64,000 bases of DNA from Anaerococcus degeneri (GTDB lineage Bacteria > Bacillota > Clostridia > Tissierellales > Peptoniphilaceae). This document shows, piece by piece, positions 52,540 through 62,520 of the stretch (position 1 is its first letter; the number at the start of each line of letters is the position of its first letter). The DNA lies in the NCBI RefSeq assembly GCF_017874475.1, contig NZ_JAGGLO010000004.1, positions 1-64,000 of the forward strand. Direction: 5' to 3'. Made by a program: the position numbers and the translations under genes. Below the pieces are notes generated by a model. It ran no database searches, had not been told where the DNA came from, and was given only the letters and a program-made list of their open reading frames with translations.

Positions 52540-53648
52540 ATTTCTTCCTTCTTTTCATATTCTAATAGGGCAAGGGTAAAATCATCTGCCATGGCCTGCC
52601 AGTTGTAGGATGTGATTATATCATCAACAAAGGTCAAATCACGTGACTTGGAGAAAGTCTCCCTCAACCTTTCAAGACCAAATTCATTACCCTCTTCGTT
52701 TTTCGCCTCGATTGCTCCATCTGTGAAAAATAATATCTTATCACCTGAGGATAGGTTTAGGCTTTTTTCTATATATTCGTCAGGCTCGATTATATTTGAG
52801 ATCATCCTCCCATTAGCAAGGAGGTATTCTGCCTCGTTTTTCTCCTTAAAATAGATAAGTGGCGGACAATTGTGGCCAGCATTGGAAAATACCAGGCTAT
52901 CGTCCCTAAAGTCGAAAATCCCAAGCCAAGCTGTAAAATACTGGCTAGAATCAATCTGCAATTTAGTAAATTTATTCCTAAGATTTAAGAAAACCTGGCC
53001 TGGGGAAAAATCTGGGTGCTTATCAAAAATCGCACTCATAGTCACCTTCAAAAACATAGTCATAATCGAAGCCTTGACCCCATGGCCCATGACGTCCGCT
53101 ATATAAAAGGCAATCCTATTTTCATCGATTTTTATTAGGTCATAAAGGTCGCCAGAAACATCATCTGCGGGGTTATAAATCCCAGACAGGCTTAGCTTGC
53201 CATAGGTCCCATTTTTGGGGAGAATTGAAGACTGGATACGCCTTACAAAACGTATATCATCAAGCATGGCCTTATTGGCATTATAAAGGTCGATTTTGAG
53301 GATAGACTCACTTGTAATATCCCTGTAGACTTCGATAGTGCCTGTAAAGGTCTCGCCAAGATAAATTGGACTTGATTTGATCGAATAATACTTGCCATCT
53401 ATTAGCTTTTCCTCAATCATAGTCGCACTCTTTGACAAAGTATTAGAGTTTGAAATAATTAGGTCTATATTTTCATCAAGATAGGTTTTAAGTTTTGGAC
53501 TTTTCTTTAGGGCTTCTTTTAGGGCATCATTAATAAAGGTCACCTGACCAAAATCATCAATAATCCTCACCCAATCATCCATGGAATTAAGGATAAAAAA
53601 GTTGATATTCTCTTGTAAATCTCGGTTTTTATCAAAAGATTTCCTCAT
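52536..53648 (-). CDS. PAS domain plus SpoIIE-type serine phosphatase
   Basis: 370 residues, soluble. PAS domain (about 15-130: [20 protein letters not shown]), a helical linker, then a PP2C-like SpoIIE/RsbU phosphatase (about 165-365: [57 protein letters not shown]). The metal-binding Asp residues are in place. Such enzymes dephosphorylate anti-anti-sigma factors in partner-switching pathways; no such partner is in the window. First gene of the deoC-amylase-rnhA operon, with AAAGGGG before the ATG. Confidence 0.9.
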   Translation of the reverse strand: MRKSFDKNRDLQENINFFILNSMDDWVRIIDDFGQVTFINDALKEALKKSPKLKTYLDENIDLIISNSNTLSKSATMIEEKLIDGKYYSIKSSPIYLGETFTGTIEVYRDITSESILKIDLYNANKAMLDDIRFVRRIQSSILPKNGTYGKLSLSGIYNPADDVSGDLYDLIKIDENRIAFYIADVMGHGVKASIMTMFLKVTMSAIFDKHPDFSPGQVFLNLRNKFTKLQIDSSQYFTAWLGIFDFRDDSLVFSNAGHNCPPLIYFKEKNEAEYLLANGRMISNIIEPDEYIEKSLNLSSGDKILFFTDGAIEAKNEEGNEFGLERLRETFSKSRDLTFVDDIITSYNWQAMADDFTLALLEYEKKEEI

Positions 53649-53804
53649 TGCGACCCCTTTACTGCCTTTATAGTAACTATATCTTTTTAATATAGTAATT
53701 CAATCGAAGTTTTTAGGCAAAATCCTCCAACGAAAGTAGACTTTTCCTCTAATTTTAAGGTCTTTACCTGTAAATAATTTATGAAAGTAAATTAAATTTA
53801 CCAA

Positions 53805-53855
53805 AATAAAAAGGCTAGGACTGGATTTAAGTCACCAGTACCTTAGCCTAATTTT
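53805..53855 (-). terminator. terminator of coiled-coil protein gene 1
   Basis: AGGCTAAGGTACTGG and CCAGTCCTAGCCT pair with small bulges, followed on the minus strand by five T. It lies just behind the stop codon. Confidence 0.8.
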
Positions 53856-53863
53856 AGGATTTA

Positions 53864-55960
53864 TTATAATTGAGCTAAAGATTTTTCTACAAGATCAATA
53901 TTCATTTTTAGCTCTTTTATAATATTAACAAAGTCTATTCTTTCTTGGTCGCTTAGGTCTCCTGTCTTGATAAGATTCTCTATGATATCTATGATTTTTT
54001 TAATCACCCTTATATCCATCTTCAATTTATCATAAGACTTCGTATCCATCTTCTTATCCCTAGAAAGTGTGAATTTTTCAACATATTTTTGGGCAGCAAC
54101 CATGAGTTTGTTATATTTATTTAACTGTATTTTTAACTCTGTACGAATATTTTTTTGACGAATTTGTTCGTCAATTTTTTCAAGAGTCATTTCAGAAAGA
54201 CCCTTCCAAACATCTTCAGATTCTTCTTCCTTTATAGGGTTTTCTAAGCTTGGTTTTTCTAGATTAGGAATTTCATGCTTATTTTGATTTCCAGGCTTAG
54301 AATTTTTGAGTTTTTGGATTTGGTCATTAATATCACTTATCTTTTTGTCTAAATCTTTTATTTTATTTTCAAGATTCTTTACTTTGGCCAATTCTTTAGA
54401 TTCTTCTATATCTTTGATTTCTTTTTTTAGTTTTTCAATTTCTTCACTATTTTCAGCAATCTTTTCTTTTGCTTTTTGGATATCTGAAGGACTTGTATTA
54501 TCAAGCTTATTTTTCTCTAAAGCTAGGGCATCATCTTTTTGGCTTAACTCATTAAGAATAGCGGCCTTCTTTGCTAGTTCAGCTTGTGCTTCATTCATTT
54601 TATTTTTTAATTCTTTTACTTTTTGATCGTAATTAGAATTCTTTTTATCCTCTATAAATTTTTTGAAATTCTTTGCTACCTCTAAGAAATTTTCACTTTG
54701 TTCGAATGCAGCCTGTTCATTTTTGTAGTCTAAAATTTTATTTTGAAGTTCTTCTGCGTTCTCTTTTTTAGCTTTTTGTATCAAATCTAGGGATTTTTCA
54801 GCCGCTTGTGATTTTTGTTCGTAGAAAGCTTTTTCTTCGCTTAAAGATGCTTCATTCTTCTTGACAAAGGAATCAGTTTTGTCTTTTAATCTCTTATCCA
54901 AAAATTCAGCAGCCGCCTTTAATCTTGCAATTTCATTTTTCCTCTCTTCTTCTTGTATTAATATGCCCTGATACTCAGCTTCTGCCTTTTCTTTATTTTC
55001 TTTCTCAATATTTAATGCATTTTTTGCTTTTTGTCTTTCTTTTTCTTTTTCCTCAACAAGTTTATTTAAGTCTGTTATCTTACCGGCATCATAATTTTTT
55101 TGCAATTCTATGGCTTGTTCGTGTTGTTCCCTGACTTTTAGTTTATCATCCCTATCTTGTTGGAAATTCTTTGTGCCTTCGCTAATGCCATTTATAGCAT
55201 TATTAATACCATTAGCTTCACCCTTGAGTTTTTCGATTTCTTTATCAATTGAGCCAATTTCTTGATCTATGCTTCTCTTAAAATCCTTATAATCTTGACT
55301 TTCTATTTTATCTTTGTTAGATTTTTCCTTTTCATAATTCTTAAAAACATCTTGGATTCCAGCTTTTTTGTTACCGAGTTCTTTTTGCTTATCAATATTT
55401 TCTTTTAATTGATTTTGAAAGTCACGTTCTTTATTTTTCTGTTCGCTAAGAAGTTTATTAGCTTCGTCATACTTCCTGTTTAGTTCTGCTGTCTTATCTT
55501 CTTTGACAAATTTTTCCTTATCAGCAGCCTGTTTTTCCGCCTCCTCATGGGCAGACTTTGCTTTATTGAAATTATCCTCAGCAGCCTCTTTATCTTTTTT
55601 CGCCTTTTCAATTTTTGGAGCCAAGGCCTCACGCTCTTCATCTATTTTCTTGATTTGCTTATCTTTTTCAAGAACTTTTTGATTTTCTTCTAGCTCTTTT
55701 TGCTTTGCTGTAAGCTGATTTTCTAAATTTTCCTTTTTAGCTTTTTTATCTGTTGCATCTTTATTTGCTTGTGCTAAATCTTTTTCTGCATTTTCCTTTT
55801 CATCTTGGGCTGCTTTTAGGTTTTCTTGGGCTTTGTCTAATTCAGACTTTGCTTTTTCATTAAGGTTTTGTGCTTCATCCGCTCTTGCAGTTTCCATTCC
55901 GCCGATAAAAGGCAGGACAGATGCCATCATTAGGCTTGTAATTATAATTTTTCTCTTCAT
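53864..55960 (-). CDS. secreted coiled-coil protein, paralog 1
   Basis: 698 residues. Signal peptide MKRKIIITSLMMASVLPF with likely cleavage after TARA (about 27), then about 530 residues of Lys/Glu/Ala-rich heptads (coiled coil). A C-terminal helical domain (about 590-698) ends NIDLVEKSLAQL. There is no LPXTG, SLH or LysM motif, so it is either secreted or held by the C-terminal domain. A similar gene lies at 56337-58325. M-protein-like or cell-wall spacer roles are possible; I do not recognise a named family. Expression is driven by a leader present in three copies. Confidence 0.8.
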   Translation of the reverse strand: MKRKIIITSLMMASVLPFIGGMETARADEAQNLNEKAKSELDKAQENLKAAQDEKENAEKDLAQANKDATDKKAKKENLENQLTAKQKELEENQKVLEKDKQIKKIDEEREALAPKIEKAKKDKEAAEDNFNKAKSAHEEAEKQAADKEKFVKEDKTAELNRKYDEANKLLSEQKNKERDFQNQLKENIDKQKELGNKKAGIQDVFKNYEKEKSNKDKIESQDYKDFKRSIDQEIGSIDKEIEKLKGEANGINNAINGISEGTKNFQQDRDDKLKVREQHEQAIELQKNYDAGKITDLNKLVEEKEKERQKAKNALNIEKENKEKAEAEYQGILIQEEERKNEIARLKAAAEFLDKRLKDKTDSFVKKNEASLSEEKAFYEQKSQAAEKSLDLIQKAKKENAEELQNKILDYKNEQAAFEQSENFLEVAKNFKKFIEDKKNSNYDQKVKELKNKMNEAQAELAKKAAILNELSQKDDALALEKNKLDNTSPSDIQKAKEKIAENSEEIEKLKKEIKDIEESKELAKVKNLENKIKDLDKKISDINDQIQKLKNSKPGNQNKHEIPNLEKPSLENPIKEEESEDVWKGLSEMTLEKIDEQIRQKNIRTELKIQLNKYNKLMVAAQKYVEKFTLSRDKKMDTKSYDKLKMDIRVIKKIIDIIENLIKTGDLSDQERIDFVNIIKELKMNIDLVEKSLAQL

Positions 55961-56336
55961 TTTTTATCTCCTAAAATTTTATATTTCTATAATAAAATAT
56001 TGCTTGTTAAAATTATGTTAAGGATGAAAAAAATTTTTTCTCCATTTTTATCTCCTAAAATTTTATATTCCTATAATAAAATATAGCTTGTTAAAATTGT
56101 GTTAAGGATGAAAGAATTTTTATCTCCTTATTCCTGTTTTTTTATACCCCCAATAAAAGAATTTGTCATATTAAATTTTAGTTAAGTTGATATTTTTTAA
56201 TCTCTCCTAAACTTGCTAAATAGATATTAGATAAAAAGTTTTCGCCTAAAGATCTCCAGGTAAAATAAATATTCCTAAAATCCTCAAAATAAAAAGACCA
56301 GGCCGTAAATTAGTTACAAGCCTTAGCCTTTAATTT
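55961..56336. repeat. tandem leader copies and relic of a lost third paralog
   Basis: Two copies of a 65-75-base leader stand in tandem: 55962-56031 in front of paralog 1 and 56044-56108 without a full gene. Both run from CATCCTTAACA through TTTTATTATAG to AGGAGATAAAAA (minus strand). The second copy is followed by ATGGAGAAAAAATTT and a stop after ten codons, then directly by copy one. A third related copy lies at 58327-58392. The rest (56109-56280) is AT-rich with no clear signal; 56290-56333 is a terminator for paralog 2. Confidence 0.75.
56290..56336 (-). terminator. terminator of coiled-coil protein gene 2
   Basis: An imperfect hairpin (GGCTAAGGCTTGTAA against TTACGGCCTGGTC) followed by five T on the minus strand sits at the end of the gene, similar in design to the terminator at 53805. 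Confidence 0.65.
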
Positions 56337-58325
56337 TTATAGAGACGCTTCCAGTTTTGCTAGATATTTTTCTACAAGTCCTATATTTACTTTTAATTTT
56401 TCTATCAATTTGACAAGCTTCGCCCTCTTATTAGCATCCATCTTGCCTGTTTTTGCATAATTTTCTGCAAGTGTTACGACTTCCTTGGCCCTATTTACAC
56501 TTCCCTTTAACCTTAAGTAGGAATTTTTTAGACGAGCTTTCTTGTCCATTTTCTCAAGGCTGAAGCTTGATAGGTCAATATCATAATCATCAGAAATATT
56601 ATCAAGACCCATATCGCCTATCCTATAGTCTGGCCTCATAGATTCATTCTTATTTCTAGCATTTTCTAGGATATTAATTTGCCTTTGGAGTTCTTTTATT
56701 TGTAGGTCTAAGGCTTTGATTTGGTAGTTGATAGCTCTAAGATTTTTCAATTTTTCAGATTCTTCTATATCTTTTATATTTTTCTTAATTTTTTCAATCT
56801 CAGCTTTTTTACTTTGAACCTTAGCTTTTGCGTCTTGTATCTGGCTATCAGTTAGAACTCCAAGATCATTTTTCATATTTAAGAGTGCTTGTTCTTCTTT
56901 TCCTATTGCTTCAAGCTTTGTTTTCTTCTTATCCAAATCATTTTGAGCTTGGGCAAGTTTTTCCTTGAGGGATTGTAAAATTATTTCTTTAGCCTTTCCA
57001 TTTTTCTTAGCTTTTACAAACTCTCTTAACTCTTTTATACTCGCCAAAGAATTTCTATATGTTTCGTATTCATCTTTCGCAGCCCCATACTCGGCTTCAA
57101 TTTTGTACTCCAATTCTCTTTTAAGTTTATCATTTGACTCTTTATTTTTATTTTTATCTTGAATTAATTTATTTTTTCTATCTTCGTGGCCTTGGGCTAT
57201 TTTACTTAACAATTCTTTATTTGCTTTAGCAAAGCCATCCTTGTCATCAGCAGCCTTATCATTTAACCACTTAGCTAGGGCAGATGATTTTTCCAAGTCT
57301 TTTTGCTTGTCAGCTTCTTTAGATTTTAAAGCCTCATATTTTTTTATAGCTCCTTCTATATCCTTGCTGATTTCATCAAATTGTTTTTTTGCATGTTCTA
57401 AATTCTTAGCCTTCTCTAGCTCCTTTTCAGCTAATTTTTCATCTGTAGTGTAATTATCTTCAAATTCTTTTGCTAGTTTTTCTTTTTTGTAGGCATTGCT
57501 CTCCTCGTCCCTACTAGCCTCACTTTTTTCTAGCCTATATTGATTTTCCGCTATTTCTTTTTTCTTTTTTTCTATTTGTTTTTCTATATTATTGTATTTA
57601 TCTTCTATATCTTTGACTTCAGCAAGGGACTTATCCTTAAATTCTAGATATTCTGGAGTATTTCTTATATTAATATTTGCTGGATTTGATTCAAATTCTT
57701 TGAAAAATTCTTCTATTCCCATCTTTTGACCATAAGCTTTGAAAAGTTCATTTTCTAGATTTTCCAACTCTTTTTCGAGTGCTTTTTTCTTCTTTTGGTC
57801 ATCTCCATGATGTTCTTCAGCAATATCATATTGATTATTTAAATCATTAACTCTTTGCTCGCTTGTTAAGTTCTTAGTTGAGCCTGGATTAGCTTTTTCA
57901 GTTTCATATGCTTGTTTTGCATTTTCATATGTTTGTTCAGCCGCGTCTAATTCATTATTTACTTCTATTTCTCTTTGCTTAAGTTCTTCAATTTTCTTAT
58001 TTAGTTCCTTTATTTCCTGATCTTTGGCAAGGATTTGTTCATCTGATTTAATATTTTCTTCTGCTTGTGCAATTTTATCAAGTTCCGCTTGTTTATCTGC
58101 TTCTTTTTGTTTTACTTCAGCATCATTTTTTGCTTGTTCTAATTCTTTTTCTAATTTTGCCTTATTTTCTTTAGCAGCCTCTAGTTTTTCCCTTGCTTGA
58201 TCTAGGTCTGACTTTGCTTTTACACTTTGGTTTTTTGCTTCTTCGGCTTTTGCAATTTTCATTCCACCAATAAATGGCAGGACCGATGTCATCACTAGGC
58301 TTGTAATTATAATTTTTTTCTTCAT
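56337..58325 (-). CDS. secreted coiled-coil protein, paralog 2
   Basis: 662 residues. The signal peptide MKKKIIITSLVMTSVLPF is nearly identical to paralog 1, with cleavage likely near AKA (about 27). A long Lys/Glu-rich coiled coil follows (about 35-550) and a C-terminal helical domain (about 590-662) ending NIGLVEKYLAKLEASL, alike in the last 25 residues. The central heptads have diverged, while both ends are conserved, which suggests that export and anchoring ends are under selection. AGGAGATAAAAA before the ATG is the shared leader. Confidence 0.8.
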   Translation of the reverse strand: MKKKIIITSLVMTSVLPFIGGMKIAKAEEAKNQSVKAKSDLDQAREKLEAAKENKAKLEKELEQAKNDAEVKQKEADKQAELDKIAQAEENIKSDEQILAKDQEIKELNKKIEELKQREIEVNNELDAAEQTYENAKQAYETEKANPGSTKNLTSEQRVNDLNNQYDIAEEHHGDDQKKKKALEKELENLENELFKAYGQKMGIEEFFKEFESNPANINIRNTPEYLEFKDKSLAEVKDIEDKYNNIEKQIEKKKKEIAENQYRLEKSEASRDEESNAYKKEKLAKEFEDNYTTDEKLAEKELEKAKNLEHAKKQFDEISKDIEGAIKKYEALKSKEADKQKDLEKSSALAKWLNDKAADDKDGFAKANKELLSKIAQGHEDRKNKLIQDKNKNKESNDKLKRELEYKIEAEYGAAKDEYETYRNSLASIKELREFVKAKKNGKAKEIILQSLKEKLAQAQNDLDKKKTKLEAIGKEEQALLNMKNDLGVLTDSQIQDAKAKVQSKKAEIEKIKKNIKDIEESEKLKNLRAINYQIKALDLQIKELQRQINILENARNKNESMRPDYRIGDMGLDNISDDYDIDLSSFSLEKMDKKARLKNSYLRLKGSVNRAKEVVTLAENYAKTGKMDANKRAKLVKLIEKLKVNIGLVEKYLAKLEASL

Positions 58326-58326
58326 T

Positions 58327-58392
58327 TTTTATCTCCTGAAATTTTATATTCCTATAATAAAATATTGCTTGTTAAATTTATGTAAAGAGGAT
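58327..58392 (-). promoter_or_regulatory. leader and probable promoter of paralog 2
   Basis: Third copy of the leader found at 55962 and 56044. A TTTACA box (minus strand, about 58378-58384) and a TATTTT box 16 bases later may be the promoter. Conservation of the whole stretch suggests shared control of the surface proteins. Confidence 0.5.
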
Positions 58393-58497
58393 GATTTTTT
58401 TAGCAACCCCTATAAGCATTGATATAAAGACATCTATAATAAATATACCTTAGCCTTATGGTGGTGCGAAAGTAAAATAAGCATAAAATTCCTAAAG

Positions 58498-58583
58498 AAA
58501 AAACACCCCAAAAGGGGTGTCCTTTATTTAAATTATAATCTAAATAAATCTATAAGCCCACAGCCGCGAATTTCGGGCTTTTA
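58498..58583 (-). terminator. double terminator after rplQ
   Basis: The first hairpin behind rplQ has arms AAGCCC and GGGCTT (about 58555-58581). The second has ACACCCC and GGGGTGT (58504-58521) with six T after it on the minus strand. Together they end the ribosomal superoperon. Confidence 0.85.
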
Positions 58584-58587
58584 TTTA

Positions 58588-58929
58588 TTAAACTAGTTCG
58601 ATGATTGCGCGTTCTGATCCGTCGCCTCTTCTTGGTCCTAGTTTTAGTACTCTTGTGTATCCACCGTTTCTGTCTTCGTATTCTGGTGCGATTTCAGAAA
58701 ATAGTTTTTGTACAAGTTTTGGCTCGTAAAGATAGCTTGCTGCTTGTCTTCTTGTGTGAAGTGTGTTTCTCTTACCTAGGGTTATCATTCTATCAGCCAT
58801 TTTTTGTGTTTCTTTAGCTCTTGTTAGGGTAGTTTCGATTCTACCGTGTTCAAGTAATGAACCCACTAGGTTTCTAAGCATAGCATCTCTATGGTCTGAT
58901 CTTCTACCAAGTTTTCTTTTGCCTGCCAT
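58588..58929 (-). CDS. rplQ: 50S ribosomal protein L17
   Basis: 113 residues, near the usual 112-130. [14 protein letters not shown] and the tail [12 protein letters not shown] are diagnostic. Last gene of the superoperon, eight bases after rpoA. Confidence 0.98.
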   Translation of the reverse strand: MAGKRKLGRRSDHRDAMLRNLVGSLLEHGRIETTLTRAKETQKMADRMITLGKRNTLHTRRQAASYLYEPKLVQKLFSEIAPEYEDRNGGYTRVLKLGPRRGDGSERAIIELV

Positions 58930-58937
58930 ATTTCCTC

Positions 58938-59888
58938 CTATTCATCTTTTAGGGAAAATCCAAGTTCATGGATTTTATCTATTACTTCAGTTATTGATTT
59001 TTTACCGAAATTTTTGATTGTCTTTAGTTCTGATTCTGGAACTGCTATTATTTCTGCCACAGTGTTGAAGCCTGCTCTTTTTAGACAGTTGAATGATCTT
59101 AATGATAGGTCTAGTTCTTCGATTGTTCTTTCTAGATCTTCGTTTATGTCTTCTTCAACTATTTCTTCTTCAACTTCGATTTCTTCTGGTGGGAATGTCT
59201 TTCCTGGTAGTTCCTTGAAGAAGGAGAAGTTGTCGATTAGGATTGATGAGCCTTCTGCTAGGGCTTCTTGTGGAGTTACTGTTCCATTTGTCCATACTTC
59301 TATAATTAGCTTATCAAAGTCTGTAGATTCTCCTACCCTGGTGTTTTCAACTGTGAAGTTTACTTTTTCTACTGGGGTGAAGGATGAATCGATAGCGATA
59401 GTTCCTATAGGATCTTTTTCATCTTTATTGTCTTCAGATATCCTATAACCATTTCCATTTGTTACATCCATAGCTATTAAAAGTTTGCTTTTATCGTTAA
59501 CTGTTGCTATATAATGCTCTGGATTGGCTATTTCAACTAAGGCATCTTCTTTTATATCTTTGGCTGTTACTATCTTTGGTCCTTCAATTTCTAGAAATAA
59601 GGTTACATCTTCGTCTGAATGTTTTTTCACATTTAGGCCTTTGATGTTTAGGATTATTTCTGGAACGTCTTCAACCACTCCATCAATTATAGAAAATTCA
59701 TGAAGTACTCCATCGATTAGTATTTTTGAGACGCTAGAACCAGGTAAGGATGATAAGAGCACCCTTCTCATGCTGTTTCCAATGGTTGTACCATATCCTC
59801 GCTCAAGTGGGTATAGGGCAAATTTACCGTAGTGGTCTTCTTCCCTTATATCCAATATCTCTATATTAGTTTCTATTTTATCGATCAT
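58938..59888 (-). CDS. rpoA: RNA polymerase alpha subunit
   Basis: 316 residues. N-terminal assembly domain ([20 protein letters not shown]), an acidic linker ([19 protein letters not shown]) and the C-terminal domain that binds UP elements and activators ([19 protein letters not shown]). Complete and in the standard place. Confidence 0.98.
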   Translation of the reverse strand: MIDKIETNIEILDIREEDHYGKFALYPLERGYGTTIGNSMRRVLLSSLPGSSVSKILIDGVLHEFSIIDGVVEDVPEIILNIKGLNVKKHSDEDVTLFLEIEGPKIVTAKDIKEDALVEIANPEHYIATVNDKSKLLIAMDVTNGNGYRISEDNKDEKDPIGTIAIDSSFTPVEKVNFTVENTRVGESTDFDKLIIEVWTNGTVTPQEALAEGSSILIDNFSFFKELPGKTFPPEEIEVEEEIVEEDINEDLERTIEELDLSLRSFNCLKRAGFNTVAEIIAVPESELKTIKNFGKKSITEVIDKIHELGFSLKDE

Positions 59889-59920
59889 GGTAGCTCCTTA
59901 GTTCTAACTATTACTTAATC

Positions 59921-60514
59921 CTACTTAGAGTAGAACTCTACTATCATACGTTCTTCAACTGGAATGTCTATTTCTTCTCTTGTTGGGAACTTTACTACTT
60001 TTACTTTTAGATTTTCGATGTCGCTATCTAACCATTCAACTACACCAAATGATGCATTTACTTCTTTGATAGCTTTAAATAGTGTTTTTGTTCTAGATTT
60101 TTCTCTAACTTCGATTACATCACCTTCTTCAACTAAATAAGATGGGATGTCTACTTGCTTACCATTTACGAGTAGGTGGCCGTGTGTTACGATTTGTCTT
60201 GCTTCTCTTCTTGTTCTAGCAAGGCCTGATCTGAAGGCTATGTTGTCTAGTCTTCTTTCACAAAGGATTATAAGTTGTTCACCTGTTTGACCCTTCATTC
60301 TGCTTGCTTTGTCGTAGTAGCCTCTAAATTGTTTTTCGCTTACTCCGTAGATGAATTTAGCTTTTTGTTTTTCTCTTTGTTGCATACCATACTCAGATAG
60401 TTTGCTTCTTCTTTTTGGAAGAGCTCTATTTGAAGAACCTGTGTATCCTAGGTAGGCTGGAGAAATTCCTAAAGCTCTCGCTCTTTTGTATACTGGATCT
60501 TTGCTTACTGCCAT
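59921..60514 (-). CDS. rpsD: 30S ribosomal protein S4
   Basis: 197 residues; primary 16S rRNA binder. S4 RNA-binding domain with ARQIVTHGHLLVNGKQVDIPS. The N terminus lacks the four-Cys zinc site, so it is the zinc-free form. In this group rpsD stays in the superoperon next to rpoA. Confidence 0.98.
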   Translation of the reverse strand: MAVSKDPVYKRARALGISPAYLGYTGSSNRALPKRRSKLSEYGMQQREKQKAKFIYGVSEKQFRGYYDKASRMKGQTGEQLIILCERRLDNIAFRSGLARTRREARQIVTHGHLLVNGKQVDIPSYLVEEGDVIEVREKSRTKTLFKAIKEVNASFGVVEWLDSDIENLKVKVVKFPTREEIDIPVEERMIVEFYSK

Positions 60515-60527
60515 AATATCTCCTTAA

Positions 60528-60926
60528 TTAAACTCTTCTTCTCTTTGGTGGTCTACAACCGTTGTGTGGGATTGGTGTTACGTCTTTGATCATTGTAACT
60601 TCTAGTCCTGCTGCTTGTAGACTTCTGATTGCTGCTTCTCTTCCTGAACCTGGTCCTTTTACATAAACTTCTACAGTTTTTAGGCCTTGGTCGATTGCAA
60701 TTTTAGCTGCTGTTTCTGCTGCTTCACCTGCTGCGAATGGAGTAGATTTTCTACTTCCTCTAAAGCCTAGTTGTCCTGCGCTTGCCCAAGAGAGTGCGTT
60801 TCCTTGCATATCAGTAAGTGTTACCATTGTATTATTGAATGTTGATGAAATGTGAGCTTGGCCACGTTCAACATTCTTTTTAACTCTTCTTCTACCTTTG
60901 GTAGATTTTTTTCCTTTTGGAGCCAT
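60528..60926 (-). CDS. rpsK: 30S ribosomal protein S11
   Basis: 132 residues with the conserved GRESAIRS-like [14 protein letters not shown] and the C-terminal [18 protein letters not shown] run. Three bases after rpsM. Confidence 0.98.
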   Translation of the reverse strand: MAPKGKKSTKGRRRVKKNVERGQAHISSTFNNTMVTLTDMQGNALSWASAGQLGFRGSRKSTPFAAGEAAETAAKIAIDQGLKTVEVYVKGPGSGREAAIRSLQAAGLEVTMIKDVTPIPHNGCRPPKRRRV

Positions 60927-60929
60927 CTA

Positions 60930-61274
60930 TTAACCCTTTCTGCTTTTTCTTGTTCTTGCGTTGTTCTTTGTGTTTTGACCTCTTACTGGAAGACCGTTTT
61001 TATGTCTAAGTCCTCTATAAGAACCATTTTCTCTAAGTGCCTTGATGTTAAGACTTATTTCTCTTCTTAGGTCACCTTCGATTGTGTAGTGGTCTAGTTG
61101 TTCACGGATCTTACCAAGTTCTTCTTCTGTAAGGTCTTTCATCTTTGTATCAGGATTGATTCCTGCTTTTTCTAATATTTCGTTAGCAGTTGCTCTTCCT
61201 ACACCATAAATATATGTTAGTCCAATTTCTGCTCTTTTTTCTCTAGGTAAATCTATACCAGCTATTCTTGGCAT
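60930..61274 (-). CDS. rpsM: 30S ribosomal protein S13
   Basis: 114 residues. [13 protein letters not shown] at the N terminus, helix-two-turn-helix, and [16 protein letters not shown]. The C-terminal tail is basic ([11 protein letters not shown]). Nine bases after rpmJ. Confidence 0.98.
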   Translation of the reverse strand: MPRIAGIDLPREKRAEIGLTYIYGVGRATANEILEKAGINPDTKMKDLTEEELGKIREQLDHYTIEGDLRREISLNIKALRENGSYRGLRHKNGLPVRGQNTKNNARTRKSRKG

Positions 61275-61283
61275 TGAACCCTC

Positions 61284-61397
61284 CTAACCTTGTCTTTGTT
61301 TGTGTTTTGGATTTTCGCAGATTACCATAATTTTACCGTTTCTTTTGATAATCTTGCATTTATCACACATTTTTTTTACTGATGCTCTAACTTTCAT
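61284..61397 (-). CDS. rpmJ: 50S ribosomal protein L36
   Basis: A 37-codon gene starting [19 protein letters not shown] and ending [11 protein letters not shown]. All four zinc ligands (three Cys and one His) are present, so it is the zinc-binding form. GGAGC precedes the ATG. Confidence 0.96.
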   Translation of the reverse strand: MKVRASVKKMCDKCKIIKRNGKIMVICENPKHKQRQG

Positions 61398-61523
61398 GTT
61401 TGCTCCTAACTTAAGTTTATATCTTTTTTAGATCTAACTTTTAAAATTAAAAGTTAATGTCCTTTGCCTAATGGTAGTTATACTTATAAGGATTTTTCAA
61501 ATCCTTCACCCAAGATGATGGGA

Positions 61524-61742
61524 CTATTTTTGTCTCCAAGTTATTCTACCTTGGCTAAGATCGTAAGGAGATAGCTCTACAGTTACTGTATCTCCTTCTA
61601 ATATTCTAATGCTGTTCATACGAAGCTTGCCTGATATGTGAGCTTGTACTTCATGTCCGTTGTCTAGTCTTACCCTAAATATTGCGTTAGGCATTGCCTC
61701 GACAACTTCTCCTGTAACTTCTATAGCATCTTTTTTTGACAT
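61524..61742 (-). CDS. infA: translation initiation factor IF-1
   Basis: 72 residues, an OB fold with [32 protein letters not shown] and [20 protein letters not shown] precedes the ATG. The 126-base gap to rpmJ contains a small hairpin GGATTT/AAATCC (61489-61503) but no gene. Confidence 0.98.
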   Translation of the reverse strand: MSKKDAIEVTGEVVEAMPNAIFRVRLDNGHEVQAHISGKLRMNSIRILEGDTVTVELSPYDLSQGRITWRQK

Positions 61743-61866
61743 TGATAGAACCTCCTTTATAAATTTTCTAAAATGTCTATTGAACGCTTTTGTTTTATCA
61801 ACGACTTCGATCTAGAAATCTTTGTAAGATTCTATCACATCTAATTTTTTCTTAGCATAAATTAGT

Positions 61867-62517
61867 TTACTTTCCTAATTTATCGTTAAATTCGTTAAAA
61901 ACTTCTTCTGGAGTTTTAGCGCCATCTATTTTGATTAACTTTCCTGCCTTTTCATAATATTCTACGAGTGGGCTGGTGAAGTCATTATATACTGCAATAC
62001 GGTTTTTAACTGTTTGTTCATTATCATCATTTCTTTGGATGAGCTTTCCGCCACATTTATCGCAAATACCTTCTTTTTGAGGCTTATTGTTCATTATGTG
62101 GAAGGTTGATCCACAGTCTTCGCAGACCCTTCTGCCAGTAATTCTTTCAATTAGGATTTCATCATCTACATCAAAATAAACTACCTGGCTTATTTCAGTA
62201 TTTCTTTCTGCCATTCCCATATCTAGGGCCTTGGCTTGGTCTAGGTTTCTAGGGAATCCATCGAATAGTACTATTCTTTGATCCCTATCTTCCACTTTGT
62301 CAAAGGCATCCCATACAAGATCAATTGTTAATTCATCTGGTACAAGATCTCCTCTATCCATATAAGATTTTGCTTTCATTCCCAGTTCAGTTTTATTTGA
62401 GATATTGTATCTGAATATGTCACCTGTTGCTATCTGAACTGCGTTTAATCTGTCTATTATTTTACTTGATAGCGTACCCTTACCAGCTCCTGGTGGGCCT
62501 AACAATATTATATTCAT
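61867..62517 (-). CDS. adk: adenylate kinase
   Basis: 216 residues; AMP + ATP to two ADP. P-loop GPPGAGKGT, FDGFPRNLDQA and a zinc-binding LID with CEDC and CDKC, as in most Gram-positives. Three bases after secY; no map gene lies between adk and infA. Confidence 0.98.
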   Translation of the reverse strand: MNIILLGPPGAGKGTLSSKIIDRLNAVQIATGDIFRYNISNKTELGMKAKSYMDRGDLVPDELTIDLVWDAFDKVEDRDQRIVLFDGFPRNLDQAKALDMGMAERNTEISQVVYFDVDDEILIERITGRRVCEDCGSTFHIMNNKPQKEGICDKCGGKLIQRNDDNEQTVKNRIAVYNDFTSPLVEYYEKAGKLIKIDGAKTPEEVFNEFNDKLGK

Positions 62518-62520
62518 TTC

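Noticed and set aside
53864-58325. CRISPR or simple DNA tandem repeats in the coiled-coil genes
   Set aside because: The repetition is at the heptad amino-acid level; no regular DNA repeat units with spacers are present.
61398-61866. A missing map gene hidden between adk and rpmJ
   Set aside because: The gaps (124 and 126 bases) are too short, and no methionine aminopeptidase motif is seen; map must be elsewhere.
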